From: Gammaproteobacteria bacterium | GTDB taxonomy: Bacteria; Pseudomonadota; Gammaproteobacteria; Steroidobacterales; Woeseiaceae | DNA: 64,000 bases | Direction of reading: 5' to 3' | Assembly: GCA_029884455.1 (NCBI GenBank) | Contig: JAOUHU010000008.1 | Coordinates: 1 to 64,000, forward strand | Shown here: positions 52,124 through 62,133 of the stretch, in pieces | How the letters are laid out: every line of letters begins with the position of its first letter | How positions within the stretch are numbered: the stretch's first letter is position 1 | Translations under genes and position numbers: made by a program | The notes under the pieces: model-generated | Databases searched by the model: none | What the model was told of the DNA's origin: nothing | The model's input: only the letters and a program-made list of their open reading frames with translations

Positions 52124-54364
52124 CTACTCATGCCATATTCGACGGTTGTCGTGGCGATACCGGCGAATCGACTCGAGTCCTGAAGCCGCGCACAGACTGA
52201 GTTCTATGGCACCAGCTGTTGCCGTATTCAAGACATCAGCACCGGCTGCCTGCCATCGTTGCACGATATCGGGCTTTGGCAGGCCCCAATGGTTGTTGTA
52301 CCCGCTGGATACGATCGCGATCGACGCCTGCAGTGCCTCGACGAATGGCGGCGTCGACGAAGTGCGACTGCCATGATGCGGAACAACCACGGCGTCGACC
52401 GCGAGCAGGCTCCGGGTCCTGGTAAGTTCTTGCTCCGCGGATGCTTCAATGTCACCAGTGAGCAAAAGGCGATGTTCACCCACCGAAAGTTGCAGTACAC
52501 AGGAGCGATTGTTGCCTTCGACATCGGCCAGCAGCGGCGGATAAAGCACTTCGAACTCGACACCGTCATACGACCAGTTCTGGCCGGCGCGACATGGCAG
52601 CGTCCTGACGCCGGCCAGCGGTTCTCCTGCCAGAACCTCGTGCACCGGCAGGGAATCCAGGATCGCCCCGACCCCGCCGGCATGATCCAGGTCCGCATGC
52701 GACACCAGCAGCCGGTCCAGTTCGCGAACACCACGGTGCGCAAGGTAAGGCAGCACAACATTGGCGGCGGCGTTGCCACCGCTGCGATAGGCCGGTCCGG
52801 TGTCATACAGGAGAGTGCGCCGATGCGTCTCGATAACTACCGCGAGACCCTGCCCTACGTCGAGGATACTGACCCGCGCGCAGCCTGTGCCGGGCCGGCC
52901 AGGCTGATGCAAGAGCAGCGCGACCAAACCCAGCCATGCGACCGGCCGCCCCGGCCATCCGGGCGGCAGCAATGCCCACAGTCCAGGTGCGATGATGCTC
53001 AGCCAGGCCACGCCGGTCAGCGCCGGCACCGTTATTGATGCCAGCGGCAATGCGGCGAAAAGGGTCAGACCCTTTTCGAGCAGCGTGATACTGCGGGCAG
53101 CCAGCAGTAGCGCCAGGTCACCAAGCGGCTGCAATGCGCCGTCCAGTACCAGGCCAAGCAGCGACAGTGGCACGGTAACAAATGCGAATAACGGCACAGC
53201 CAGCAGGTTAACCGGCAGCGCCGCCAGCGAAACACGGTCGAACAGTACGGCGACCAGCGGCAGCAGGCCGCATAACAACATGAGTTGCAGTGTTGCCAGC
53301 CCGGCACGCCGCCGTGCCACCCAGATCAGCAATGCAACCGCTGCGAACGACAACATGAAGCCGGGTGTCATGGTCGCAAGTGGATCCAGCAACGCTATCA
53401 GCAGCGCTGCGGCACTGACAATCGCCGCCAGCTTCGGTTTGCGATGCATGAATGCGGCGCCGCCGACCAGCAATAGCATCAGGCTGGCGCGACGCGCAGG
53501 CACCGCGAATCCGGCAATCGTGGCGTACCACAGCGCCACCACGACCGAACACACTATTGCGGCGCGCCGATGGTTACGTTGCCGCGCACGCACCGAGAGC
53601 AAGCCGGCGGCAAACAATGCCAGCAAATAGGCCCCGCCGGCGGCCAAACCGATGTGCAGCCCGGAAATCGCCATCAGGTGACTGGTGCCGGTTGTTGCGT
53701 AGCGTTGCCATTGTGCATCGCTCAGCAGGTGGCGGGTACCGACGACGAGCGCAATCAGCACCGCCGCTGGCTCGGGGTTTTCGATCAGCGCCACAACCCG
53801 GCCGACAAAGCGGCGCTGTAACTGATCGACCGCGCTCGATGGCAGTGGCGGCAGCAGGCGATTGCGGTGACCGTTGACCACATAACCGGTCGCCGCCATG
53901 CGTTCGCGAAACAGCCAGGCCTCGAAGTCGAAGCCGCCCGGGTTGCGTGCACCGCGCGGCCGCCGCAACCGTACTTCAAGCCGCCAGCGATCGCCATGAT
54001 GCAAGCTTACCGGAGGCTCGTACCAACTTAAGCGGACTCGCGCCGGCAGGCGCGCATCATCAAGTGGCTGCACCAGGAAGCTGCTGGTAGCCCCGCTTGT
54101 CGACGGAAAATCGACGACCTTGATCTCAACAACCAGGCTGTCACCTTCGATGGCAGCGGGTATGCGGGACGCAATGAGTTCCTCGGCCGCCAGAAAAAAC
54201 CAGCCGAGGCCAACCACGAAACCGGCCAGCAGCAACCAGCAACGCGTGATCAGCAGCAGCAGTACTACAAGAAAGGCGGCATTCAAGTGTCCGGAGGTGC
54301 CGGCAAAGCTGCTAAGCTGCAGCGCGTACATACCTGCCAATACACTCAGGCAGGCTCGTGTCAT
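52124..54364 (-). CDS. comEC: DNA internalisation protein ComEC/Rec2
   Basis: A 746-residue membrane protein. It has three parts: an N-terminal DUF4131/OB-like region, the competence domain with SHLMAISGLHIGLAAG and about ten helices in the middle, and a C-terminal metallo-beta-lactamase-like domain with VSHADLDHAGGVGAIL, LLTGDIEASAEQEL and VVPHHGSRTSSTPPFV. These cover the full-length DNA-uptake channel of naturally transformable bacteria. The nuclease-like motif HxDxDH is intact (HADLDH). Divergent from DUF2062 across 58 bases. Confidence 0.9.
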   Translation of the reverse strand: MTRACLSVLAGMYALQLSSFAGTSGHLNAAFLVVLLLLITRCWLLLAGFVVGLGWFFLAAEELIASRIPAAIEGDSLVVEIKVVDFPSTSGATSSFLVQPLDDARLPARVRLSWYEPPVSLHHGDRWRLEVRLRRPRGARNPGGFDFEAWLFRERMAATGYVVNGHRNRLLPPLPSSAVDQLQRRFVGRVVALIENPEPAAVLIALVVGTRHLLSDAQWQRYATTGTSHLMAISGLHIGLAAGGAYLLALFAAGLLSVRARQRNHRRAAIVCSVVVALWYATIAGFAVPARRASLMLLLVGGAAFMHRKPKLAAIVSAAALLIALLDPLATMTPGFMLSFAAVALLIWVARRRAGLATLQLMLLCGLLPLVAVLFDRVSLAALPVNLLAVPLFAFVTVPLSLLGLVLDGALQPLGDLALLLAARSITLLEKGLTLFAALPLASITVPALTGVAWLSIIAPGLWALLPPGWPGRPVAWLGLVALLLHQPGRPGTGCARVSILDVGQGLAVVIETHRRTLLYDTGPAYRSGGNAAANVVLPYLAHRGVRELDRLLVSHADLDHAGGVGAILDSLPVHEVLAGEPLAGVRTLPCRAGQNWSYDGVEFEVLYPPLLADVEGNNRSCVLQLSVGEHRLLLTGDIEASAEQELTRTRSLLAVDAVVVPHHGSRTSSTPPFVEALQASIAIVSSGYNNHWGLPKPDIVQRWQAAGADVLNTATAGAIELSLCAASGLESIRRYRHDNRRIWHE

Positions 54365-54422
54365 TGCGGGGCTTGCTCGGCATTGATGGTCTCAGCCCCC
54401 ATCGAATCGGAACACGTACCAA

Positions 54423-54941
54423 TTGCCAAGGCGCTTTTTTCGGAAATTCGCATTCAAACGACATCAGCTGGCCGAACGCTGGTTCATGGCGCCGTTCCGT
54501 CACCTGTTACACGATCATTCGCTCTGGAGCATTCGGCGGCGCACGGTGGTTCCCGCAGTCGGATTGGGAACGTTTATCGCGTTCCTGCCGATTCCGGGCC
54601 ACATACTGGTCGCAGTGCTGGGTTCGCTGTGGTTGCGCTGTAATATCCCGGTGGCGGCACTGACCACTTTTATCGTCAATCCGGTCACGATCGGACCGGT
54701 TTACCTTTTCAGCTACCTGGTCGGCGCGAAGTTGCTGGGCCTTGCACCGGTACCATTCAATATCGAGTTATCGATCCACTGGATGACGACCACGTTTCTC
54801 TCGATCTGGCAGCCGTTGATTCTCGGCTGCGTACTGGTCGGCAGCATCGCAGCACTGACGAGCTACGTGATGCTGGATGTGTTCTGGCGGTTTTCGCTCG
54901 GCGAATACAAGACGCGCAAGAGAAAGCAACGCGAAGAATAG
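54423..54941 (+). CDS. DUF2062 membrane protein
   Basis: A 172-residue protein starting at TTG 54423 (MPRRFFRKF); this is the usual N-terminus of the family. The conserved core is GTFIAFLPIPGHILVAV with FIVNPVTIGPVYLFSYLVGA, forming helical hairpins in the membrane, followed by a C-terminal helix and a basic tail. The role is unknown; it is frequently encoded next to comEC. It converges with lolD with a two-base gap. Confidence 0.8.
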   Translation: MPRRFFRKFAFKRHQLAERWFMAPFRHLLHDHSLWSIRRRTVVPAVGLGTFIAFLPIPGHILVAVLGSLWLRCNIPVAALTTFIVNPVTIGPVYLFSYLVGAKLLGLAPVPFNIELSIHWMTTTFLSIWQPLILGCVLVGSIAALTSYVMLDVFWRFSLGEYKTRKRKQREE

Positions 54942-54943
54942 GA

Positions 54944-55630
54944 CTACATGGCCCTGAGCCGGCCGTTTTCCAGCAACAAGATGCGATCCATGCGCTCGGC
55001 GATGCTCATATCGTGCGTCACAACGACCAGGCTCGTTTGCAACTCCTGGTTCAGCTGCAGCATCAGCCGCATTACGTGCTCGCCATTGCCGGCATCCAGA
55101 TTGCCAGTCGGCTCGTCTGCCAGGACCAGCTGCGGCCGCGTAATCAATGCCCGGGCGACAGCGGCTCGTTGCCGCTCGCCACCGGACAGCTCGCCGGGCT
55201 TGTGTGTCAGACGTTCGCCGAGACCCACCCGCGCCAGGAGCTGCCGCGCCTGCTCGAGGGCCAGGGTTTTCGGCTCGCGGCGAATCAGCAGCGGCATTGC
55301 AACGTTCTCTTCCGCTGTGAACTCGGCCAGCAAATGATGAAACTGGTAGACGAATCCGAGATAGCGATTGCGCAACTCGCTCTTCGCCAGTTCGCCGGCA
55401 CCATGCATGGCCTGGCCGCCGACCAGCACCTCACCATCGTCAGGATCGTCGAGGCCGCCGAGAATCTGCAATAGCGTGGTCTTGCCGGATCCCGAGGACC
55501 CGACTATGGCCACGCGTTCCGCTGCATGCACGACCAGGTCAACCGCACTCAGCACCACCAGCGTACTGTCACCCTCGCGGAAGCGGCGCGCCACGCCCCG
55601 ACACTGCAACACCGGTACCATGCTATTCAT
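54944..55630 (-). CDS. lolD: Lipoprotein-releasing ABC ATPase
   Basis: A 228-residue ATPase driving release of outer-membrane lipoproteins from the inner membrane to LolA. Walker A GSSGSGKTTLL, Q-loop YQFHHLLAEFTAEENV, signature ELSGGERQRAAVARAL and Walker B LVLADEPTGNLD are all present, with the LolD-type FVYQFHHLL. The ATG 55628-55630 overlaps the stop of the permease gene by eight bases. An open frame extends upstream but is the permease gene in another phase. Confidence 0.95.
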   Translation of the reverse strand: MNSMVPVLQCRGVARRFREGDSTLVVLSAVDLVVHAAERVAIVGSSGSGKTTLLQILGGLDDPDDGEVLVGGQAMHGAGELAKSELRNRYLGFVYQFHHLLAEFTAEENVAMPLLIRREPKTLALEQARQLLARVGLGERLTHKPGELSGGERQRAAVARALITRPQLVLADEPTGNLDAGNGEHVMRLMLQLNQELQTSLVVVTHDMSIAERMDRILLLENGRLRAM

Positions 55631-56870
55631 AGCGCAGCACTTCTGCCGGTGGCGTACGCGCCGCCATCCATGCCGGGTACACCGTTGATAGCAGTGCCAG
55701 TGACAAGGCAATCATGGCAATTTTTACAACGTCGGCAAGTTGCAGCTCCGCCGGCAGGTCGCTGATGAAATACACATCGGCTGCAAGGAACTTGATGCCG
55801 AACGACGACTCGAAAAACGCCACAATACTCTCCAGGTTCAGGGCCAGCAGGATACCAGCTGTAACGCCGATGAAGGTGCCCACCACGCCAATCACACTGC
55901 CTTGCGTGACAAATATTTTCAGGATGCTGGACGGACGTGCGCCAATAGTGCGCAGCACAGCAATATCCGACTGCTTGTCTTTCACCACCATGACCAGTGT
56001 CGACACAATATTAAAAGCAGCTACCGCAATGACCAGCAACAGGATAACGAACAGTATTGATTTCGTAATCTGGATAGATTTGAAAAAATTCACATGCCGC
56101 CGCTGCCAGTTCGACACCAGCACGACTTCGCCGTGGGCGATCGCAACATCGCGCACGATCTCCGGCGCCGCATAAATATCGATCACAGCCAGGCGCACAC
56201 CGCTGACGGCGTCCTGCAAACGATACAGGCGTTGTGCATCCTGCAGATTGATAAACGCGAGATGCCGGTCGTATTCGAACATGCCTACCCGATACAGGCC
56301 ACTGACTGTAAAGCGCTTGGTTCGCGGCACGATACCGGCCGGTGTCACAATTCCCTGTGCGAGTGTTACCGTCAGCTTGTCGCCAACCGTAGTGCGCAAC
56401 GCTTTGGCGAGCTCGACGCCAAGCACGATGTTGAATTCGCCAGCCGCGAGGCTGTCCAGCCTGCCTGCAGTCATGACACCGTCAATACCCGCGACCTTGT
56501 TTTCCGCCACCGGGTCTATGCCGCGTAGTTCCGCACCACCAAGTGCTTCGCCAAACATGAGCAAGGCCTGTCCGCTGACGAACGGCGCGGTGGCCCGAAC
56601 GCGTGGGTCGTCGGCCGCCGTAGCCGAGGTCGCGCGCCAATCCTTTAGCTCGCCGTCAATGCCCTCGATACTCGCGTGCGCTGTCATGGTCAGCAACCGC
56701 TCATGCAACTCGCGTTCAAATCCATTCACCACCGAGAGCACGACAATCAGTACCGCAACCGCAATGGCAATGCCGAGCATAGAAATTGCCGAAATCATCG
56801 ACACAAAATTATTGCTGCTGCGCGAGCGCACATAACGGGTACCGACCCAGAATTCGAAAGCCTGTCGCAT
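55623..56870 (-). CDS. lolE: Lipoprotein-releasing permease, LolC/LolE family
   Basis: A 415-residue permease with one N-terminal and three C-terminal helices around a large periplasmic (MacB-like) domain. FEFWVGTRYVRSRSSNNFVS opens the protein, FNIVSTLVMVVKDKQSDIAV and RTIGARPSSILKIF mark the coupling region, and the end is PPAEVLRYE. ATG 56868-56870 (four bases after the previous stop) is the natural start. Which of the two paralogues corresponds to LolC or LolE is not certain. Confidence 0.85.
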   Translation of the reverse strand: MRQAFEFWVGTRYVRSRSSNNFVSMISAISMLGIAIAVAVLIVVLSVVNGFERELHERLLTMTAHASIEGIDGELKDWRATSATAADDPRVRATAPFVSGQALLMFGEALGGAELRGIDPVAENKVAGIDGVMTAGRLDSLAAGEFNIVLGVELAKALRTTVGDKLTVTLAQGIVTPAGIVPRTKRFTVSGLYRVGMFEYDRHLAFINLQDAQRLYRLQDAVSGVRLAVIDIYAAPEIVRDVAIAHGEVVLVSNWQRRHVNFFKSIQITKSILFVILLLVIAVAAFNIVSTLVMVVKDKQSDIAVLRTIGARPSSILKIFVTQGSVIGVVGTFIGVTAGILLALNLESIVAFFESSFGIKFLAADVYFISDLPAELQLADVVKIAMIALSLALLSTVYPAWMAARTPPAEVLRYE

Positions 56871-56874
56871 CTGC

Positions 56875-58119
56875 CTACTCGTATCGGAGTGCGACGGCCG
56901 GGTTAACATGCGCTGCCCGACGCGCTGGATACAGCGTCGCCAGCGAGGTCAGCAGAAAGGCCGAGATCGCAATCGTGGTCACATCGGCCGACTCGAGCTC
57001 GGACGGGATCCGCGTTACGTAGAAAACGTCGCCAGGCATGATCTGGAAACCCAGCGTCTGCTCAAGAAACGGCACGATAACCGGCACATTGATGGCCAGC
57101 ACGATGCCAAGCGCAACGCCGATGAAAACTCCTGCCCAGCCGATCACCGCCCCCTGGATGAAAAACACCTTGACCACACCCGCGGGCCGCATGCCGAGCG
57201 TCCGCAGCACTGCAATATCGTTGGTCTTGTCAGTGACGACCATGACGAGACTGGCAACGATATTGAATGCCGCAACCGCGATGATCAGCGACAGGATCAG
57301 GGACATCATCATTTTTTCAATGCGTATGGCGCGAAAATAGCTGGCGTTTTCGATCGTCCAGTCACTGCTGACGACGTCACTGCCAAGCTGCTCGCGCAAC
57401 TCCGCAGCGATCTGCGGCGCAGCCATGACATCGTAGGCGCGAAAGCGCACGGCGCTGCGCGCAGCGCCAAGACCCAGGATCGCGGCAGCATCACTGGCGC
57501 TGACCAGTGCCAGCGACGCATCGTGCTCCTGCAGGCCCGCCTCGAACACTCCGGACAATTCAAATCGCTCCAGCACCGGCCGCAATGTGCCATCGCCTGC
57601 CGGTCGCGGAATCAACATGACCACCGCATCGCCGAGGTACAGGCCCAGGTCGACGGCCAGTAACCGGCCAAGAATGATTTTGCGCGAACCCGGTTGCAGG
57701 CTGTCGAGAGTGCCTTCGAGCAAATTCAGCGGTGGCTCTGACAGGGTGCTCTCGTATTCAGGCTCGATGCCGTGCGCGAGAACAGCGCGCAGCTCACGAC
57801 CGGACTGGATCATGCCCTCCATTTGCACCAGCGGCGCGGCGGCGGCAACACCAGGGTGCTCCAGTACACTGCGATGCAGGCTGCGCCAGTCATCGCTTGC
57901 GCCGTCGGCGGACGCAATCTGGCCATGCGCCGACATACTCAGCAGGCGCGTGCGTAATTCACCCTCAAAGCCGTTCATCACCGACAGGATGACGATCAGC
58001 GCCGCCACACCGAGCGCCACCCCGGCCAGCGAGATCAGGGTAATGAATGATACGAATCGGGTGCGGCGCTTCGCACGCAGGTAGCGAAGCCCGACAAACA
58101 GTTCAACGGGGTTGATCAT
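56875..58119 (-). CDS. lolC: Lipoprotein-releasing permease, LolC/LolE family
   Basis: A 414-residue paralogue of the next gene and the first of the lolC-lolE-lolD operon. PVELFVGLRYLRAKRRTRFV, then VSFITLISLAGVALGVAAL, a periplasmic domain, and three C-terminal helices with FNIVASLVMVVTDKTNDIAV, RTLGMRPAGVVKVFF and the terminal VALRYE. Together with its partner and LolD it would form the LolCDE complex. Its promoter lies in the 151-base divergent region with the small secreted protein. Confidence 0.9.
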   Translation of the reverse strand: MINPVELFVGLRYLRAKRRTRFVSFITLISLAGVALGVAALIVILSVMNGFEGELRTRLLSMSAHGQIASADGASDDWRSLHRSVLEHPGVAAAAPLVQMEGMIQSGRELRAVLAHGIEPEYESTLSEPPLNLLEGTLDSLQPGSRKIILGRLLAVDLGLYLGDAVVMLIPRPAGDGTLRPVLERFELSGVFEAGLQEHDASLALVSASDAAAILGLGAARSAVRFRAYDVMAAPQIAAELREQLGSDVVSSDWTIENASYFRAIRIEKMMMSLILSLIIAVAAFNIVASLVMVVTDKTNDIAVLRTLGMRPAGVVKVFFIQGAVIGWAGVFIGVALGIVLAINVPVIVPFLEQTLGFQIMPGDVFYVTRIPSELESADVTTIAISAFLLTSLATLYPARRAAHVNPAVALRYE

Positions 58120-58270
58120 GGCCTCGCATTAAAGCACATCCTGCCAAAATTCGTCTCAATTCGTGACCCGATTCACAGTTTTCGCAGGGAGAATAAAACC
58201 TTTTAAATCAAATGTTTCTCGCTACCATTTGGAGTGATATAGTGAGGCCGTACGAGAGGAGTATCAGCAA

Positions 58271-58546
58271 ATGACCAAGCTCTGGAAAGCAACAATTTTG
58301 GCGCTCATGCTCGGCACTGCCGGCATGGCTGGCGCCGACACTTTGGATATGGATGGCACCTCCGCGCAGCCCGGCTCGGTCGGTCCCGCGAGCGGTACGA
58401 CACAGGCCAGCGTCGAGGCCAATTTTGGCAGCCCGATTGCGAAGAAGCCGCCGGTCGGCGATCCACCAATATCCAGCTGGGAATACGACAGCTTCATCGT
58501 CTATTTCGAGTACGACCGCGTCATTCACGCCGTCAAGAAACGCTAA
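58271..58546 (+). CDS. Small conserved secreted protein
   Basis: A 91-residue exported protein of unknown role. The signal peptide covers residues 1-22 (ending GMAGA). The mature 69 residues carry TTQASVEANFGSPIAKKPPV, ISSWEYDSFIVYFEYDRVIH and a basic end. The pattern (helix, G-P, then W-Y-x-x-F-x-V-Y-F-E) resembles small SmpA/OmlA-like lipoprotein-fold proteins. A good site (GAGAGGAG) lies upstream. It is followed directly by a strong terminator, so it is a monocistronic, probably abundant, message. Confidence 0.7.
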   Translation: MTKLWKATILALMLGTAGMAGADTLDMDGTSAQPGSVGPASGTTQASVEANFGSPIAKKPPVGDPPISSWEYDSFIVYFEYDRVIHAVKKR

Positions 58547-58567
58547 GCGGTATATCACCCCATCAGC

Positions 58568-58604
58568 AACGCCCGGGCACTAATCTGCCCGGGCGTTTTT
58601 TTTT
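58568..58604 (+). terminator. Strong intrinsic terminator
   Basis: A perfect 12-bp stem (AACGCCCGGGCA, 58568-58579, pairs with 58586-58597) with a six-base loop is followed by nine T residues. It ends the small secreted-protein transcript and insulates mfd. Confidence 0.9.
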
Positions 58605-58650
58605 CTGCGCTGTGGGATAATCGCCAGCCGTTTCCGGCCCGCATGTCACA

Positions 58651-61600
58651 TTGGCACCCGATCCTCTATTACTGTCGCCCAATCAGGCGCTGCCGATTGC
58701 CGGCCGCAGCATTGCATTCGGCCGCCTGCTCGGTGCCAGCGCCGCACTGGCAATTACAGAGCTCGCCAGGCAGGCGGCAGCGCCGCTGCTGGTGATCGCC
58801 GAGGACCCTCGGCAGGCGGACCTGCTCGAGGCGGAAATGCGTTTTTTTGCAAGCGGCGCAACGCCCGTGCAGCACTTTGTCGAGTGGGAGACCCTGCCCT
58901 GGGACAGTTTTTCGCCGCACCAGGACATCATTTCCGAGCGGCTTGCGGTGCTCGCGACACTGCAGCAACAACAGGGCGGCATTTGCGTGGTCTCCGCGCC
59001 AGCCCTGCTACAGCGCTTGCCGCCTACCGACTATGTGGCCGCACGTTCGTTATCGCTGCGGCGTGGGCAATCGCTGCCGCGTGATCCGTTTATCGACTCA
59101 CTGACGGCCGCTGGCTACCTGCGAGTGCCGCAGGTCAGCGAACACGGCGAATTCGCGGTGCGCGGCTCGCTGATTGATGTTTATCCTATGGGTTCGGAAC
59201 GGCCCATTCGTATCGATTTCTTCGATGACGAGATTGAGAGTCTGCGGTATTTCGGCGTCGATTCGCAGTTGTCTGGTGAGCCACTCGAACAAATCCGTCT
59301 GCTGCCAGCGCGTGAAGTGCCGCTCGATGCCGACTCTATCCGGTTTTTCCGCACCGCCTACCGGGAACGATTTGAAGGCCAACCTGCGAAGTCACGTGTT
59401 TATCGAGAGGTATCGGAAGGCATCGCGCACGGCGGCATAGAGTACTACCTGCCGCTGTTTTTTGAGTCTACATGCAGCCTGCTCGACTACCTGCCTGGTG
59501 GCTGCCTGATTGTGGCACCCGATGGACTGGAGGCGATACTTGCGCAGAGCTGGGTGGAGATCGAGGAGCGCTACGAGTTGTCGCGGCTCGATCCGGAACG
59601 GCCGATCCTGTCGGCCACGGAAACCTTCTTGACGCCCGAGGCGGTACAGGAGGAACTCGCCAAATTGCCGCAGGCCAGGTACTCACCGCAAACACTGGTC
59701 GACGCTGCCGAAGTCTGTAATGTAGCAACGCAATTGCCACCGGCGCTGAAAATCGAGGCGCGCTACGAAGATTCCGCGGCTGCGCTGCTGCGCTTTCTCG
59801 ATACCTTTGACGGCCGCGTACTGTTCTGCTGCGACTCGGCTGGTCGTCGTGAGCAGCTGATCGATTTGCTCGCGGGGCGCAACCTAGACTTCGCCCGCGT
59901 TGACGGCTGGGAAGCGTTTCGCAACGGCCGCAACCGTATTGGCGTGGCCATCGCGCCGGTTGAAAACGGTGTTCTGCTACCGGCGCATCGCGTCGCAATT
60001 ATTGGCGAGCAGCAATTATTCGGCGAACGCGCAAAACGGCGTAACCGGCAGCGACGAATCGAGCGTGACCCGGAAACCATAATTCGACAGCTCAACGACC
60101 TTGTTGCCGGTTCGCCAGTCGTACATGCGGAATACGGCGTTGGTCGTTACCGCGGCCTGGTGACAATCGAGACCGGCGGCATCGTTGGTGAGTTCCTGCA
60201 GCTCGAATACGCGGACGGTGACAAGCTCTATGTGCCGGTGCACGCGCTGGACCTGATCACGCGTTTTACCGGCACCTCGCCTGAAAATGCGCCGTTGCAT
60301 CGTCTTGGCAGCGACCAATGGGCGAAAGCGCAACGGCGCGCGATCCGGAAGATTCGCGACGTCGCGGCCGAACTCCTCGATGTTTATGCGCGCCGCGCGG
60401 CTCGCGCCGGGCATCATTTTCACTGGCCCGAATCCGACTATCGTGCCTTCGAGAGCGGTTTTCCATTCGACCTGACCGAAGACCAGGAGCGGACAATCAA
60501 CGAGGTGCTGGATGATTTGCGCACCGCCCGGCCGATGGACCGGGTTGTTTGCGGCGATGTCGGCTTTGGCAAAACCGAAGTGGCATTGCGAGCTACGTTT
60601 GCCGCCGTACACGGCGGCAAACAGGTCGCGATACTGGTGCCGACGACCCTGCTTGCACAACAGCACGGCCAGACCTTCGCCGATCGCTTTGCCGACTGGC
60701 CAGTGCACGTCGAAGTGCTGTCGCGATTTCGTTCCGCCAATGCGGTCAAGTCCGTGGTGGCCGGCATGCGTGACGGCAAGGTCGATGTCGTCATCGGCAC
60801 GCATCGATTGCTGCAGTACACCAAAGACTTCAAGGACATCGGCCTGGTGATTATTGATGAGGAGCACAGGTTCGGAGTGCGGCACAAAGAAGCGATAAAA
60901 TCGTTGCGCAGCGACATTGACGTACTGACACTTACCGCGACACCGATTCCACGCACATTGAATATGTCACTCGGCGGCCTGCGCGAATTGTCGCTGATTA
61001 CGACCCCACCCGCGGAGCGGCTCGCGGTCAAGACCTTTGTCACCGAATGGAACGAAGTATTGATTCGCGAGGCCTGCCTGCGGGAAATCAAGCGCGGCGG
61101 CCAGGTGTACTTTATTCACAATCGCGTTGACGATATCGCCGCGATGGGTGAACGGCTCGGCAAGCTGGTGCCGGAAGCCACTGTGCGTATTGGCCACGGC
61201 CAGATGCCGGAACGTGAGCTGGAACAGGTAATGCTGGATTTTTACCACCGTCGCTTCAATGTGCTGCTGTGCACGACGATTGTCGAAAGTGGCCTCGACG
61301 TACCTACGGCAAATACCATCATCATCAATCGCGCCGACAAGTTCGGTCTGGCGCAACTGCACCAGCTGCGCGGCCGCGTCGGTCGATCGCACCATCGCGC
61401 CTATGCGTACCTTGTGGCGCCGCCACGCGCGGTGATGACAGCGGATGCGATCAAGCGGCTGGAAGCGATTGACTCACTGGAAGACCTGGGATCCGGCTTT
61501 ACCCTCGCCACGCATGATCTCGAAATTCGTGGTGCCGGCGAACTGCTCGGCGACGAGCAGAGCGGCCAGATCCAGGAGATCGGTTTTTCCCTGTACACCG

Positions 61601-62133
61601 AACTGCTCGGACGGGCTGTCGACTCGCTTCGCGCTGGCCGCGAACCGGACCTGGAAACTCCTCTGCATGCGGGCGTCGATATCAATCTGCACCTCGCCGC
61701 ACTGCTCCCGGATGACTACGTACCGGATGTACACCTGCGGCTGATCCTGTACAAACGTGTTGCCTCCAGTACGACGGCCGCGGAATTGCGTGAATTGCAG
61801 GTCGAATTGATTGATCGATTCGGGCTGCTGCCGGACCCCGCCAAAAACCTGCTGCGTATTGCCGCGATCAAACAGCAGGCTACGGCGCTGGGTATTGAGA
61901 AAATTGACGCCGCAGATAAGGGCGGATACCTGGTATTTGGCACAAACAGTCGTATCGATCCTGTAGCGCTGGTGCAATTAGTGCAAAATGGCAGCCAGGC
62001 TTACAAGCTGCAGGGCTCGCACCGCCTGCAATTTCGCGGTAATTTCGGCTCGCCTACACAACGCTTCGAGGCGATTGAGCAACTTTTGGCACGACTGGCG
62101 GTTAAAACGGCAGCGTATGCAGCGGGGACCTGA
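58651..62133 (+). CDS. mfd: Transcription-repair coupling factor
   Basis: An 1160-residue ATPase that removes stalled RNA polymerase and recruits UvrA. The N-terminal UvrB-homology region (about 1-340, with HFVEWETLPWDSFSPHQDII and VRGSLIDVYPMG) is followed by the RNA-polymerase interaction domain (about 480-550: PVVHAEYGVGRYRGL, VPVHALDLI). The RecG-like motor has CGDVGFGKTEVALRA, IIDEEHRFGVRHKE, LTATPIPRTL, and TTIVESGLDVPTANTIIINR; a C-terminal domain follows. The start TTG 58651 is favoured by frame, but an in-frame start a little later cannot be excluded. csiV starts at the next base after the stop. Confidence 0.95.
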   Translation: MAPDPLLLSPNQALPIAGRSIAFGRLLGASAALAITELARQAAAPLLVIAEDPRQADLLEAEMRFFASGATPVQHFVEWETLPWDSFSPHQDIISERLAVLATLQQQQGGICVVSAPALLQRLPPTDYVAARSLSLRRGQSLPRDPFIDSLTAAGYLRVPQVSEHGEFAVRGSLIDVYPMGSERPIRIDFFDDEIESLRYFGVDSQLSGEPLEQIRLLPAREVPLDADSIRFFRTAYRERFEGQPAKSRVYREVSEGIAHGGIEYYLPLFFESTCSLLDYLPGGCLIVAPDGLEAILAQSWVEIEERYELSRLDPERPILSATETFLTPEAVQEELAKLPQARYSPQTLVDAAEVCNVATQLPPALKIEARYEDSAAALLRFLDTFDGRVLFCCDSAGRREQLIDLLAGRNLDFARVDGWEAFRNGRNRIGVAIAPVENGVLLPAHRVAIIGEQQLFGERAKRRNRQRRIERDPETIIRQLNDLVAGSPVVHAEYGVGRYRGLVTIETGGIVGEFLQLEYADGDKLYVPVHALDLITRFTGTSPENAPLHRLGSDQWAKAQRRAIRKIRDVAAELLDVYARRAARAGHHFHWPESDYRAFESGFPFDLTEDQERTINEVLDDLRTARPMDRVVCGDVGFGKTEVALRATFAAVHGGKQVAILVPTTLLAQQHGQTFADRFADWPVHVEVLSRFRSANAVKSVVAGMRDGKVDVVIGTHRLLQYTKDFKDIGLVIIDEEHRFGVRHKEAIKSLRSDIDVLTLTATPIPRTLNMSLGGLRELSLITTPPAERLAVKTFVTEWNEVLIREACLREIKRGGQVYFIHNRVDDIAAMGERLGKLVPEATVRIGHGQMPERELEQVMLDFYHRRFNVLLCTTIVESGLDVPTANTIIINRADKFGLAQLHQLRGRVGRSHHRAYAYLVAPPRAVMTADAIKRLEAIDSLEDLGSGFTLATHDLEIRGAGELLGDEQSGQIQEIGFSLYTELLGRAVDSLRAGREPDLETPLHAGVDINLHLAALLPDDYVPDVHLRLILYKRVASSTTAAELRELQVELIDRFGLLPDPAKNLLRIAAIKQQATALGIEKIDAADKGGYLVFGTNSRIDPVALVQLVQNGSQAYKLQGSHRLQFRGNFGSPTQRFEAIEQLLARLAVKTAAYAAGT

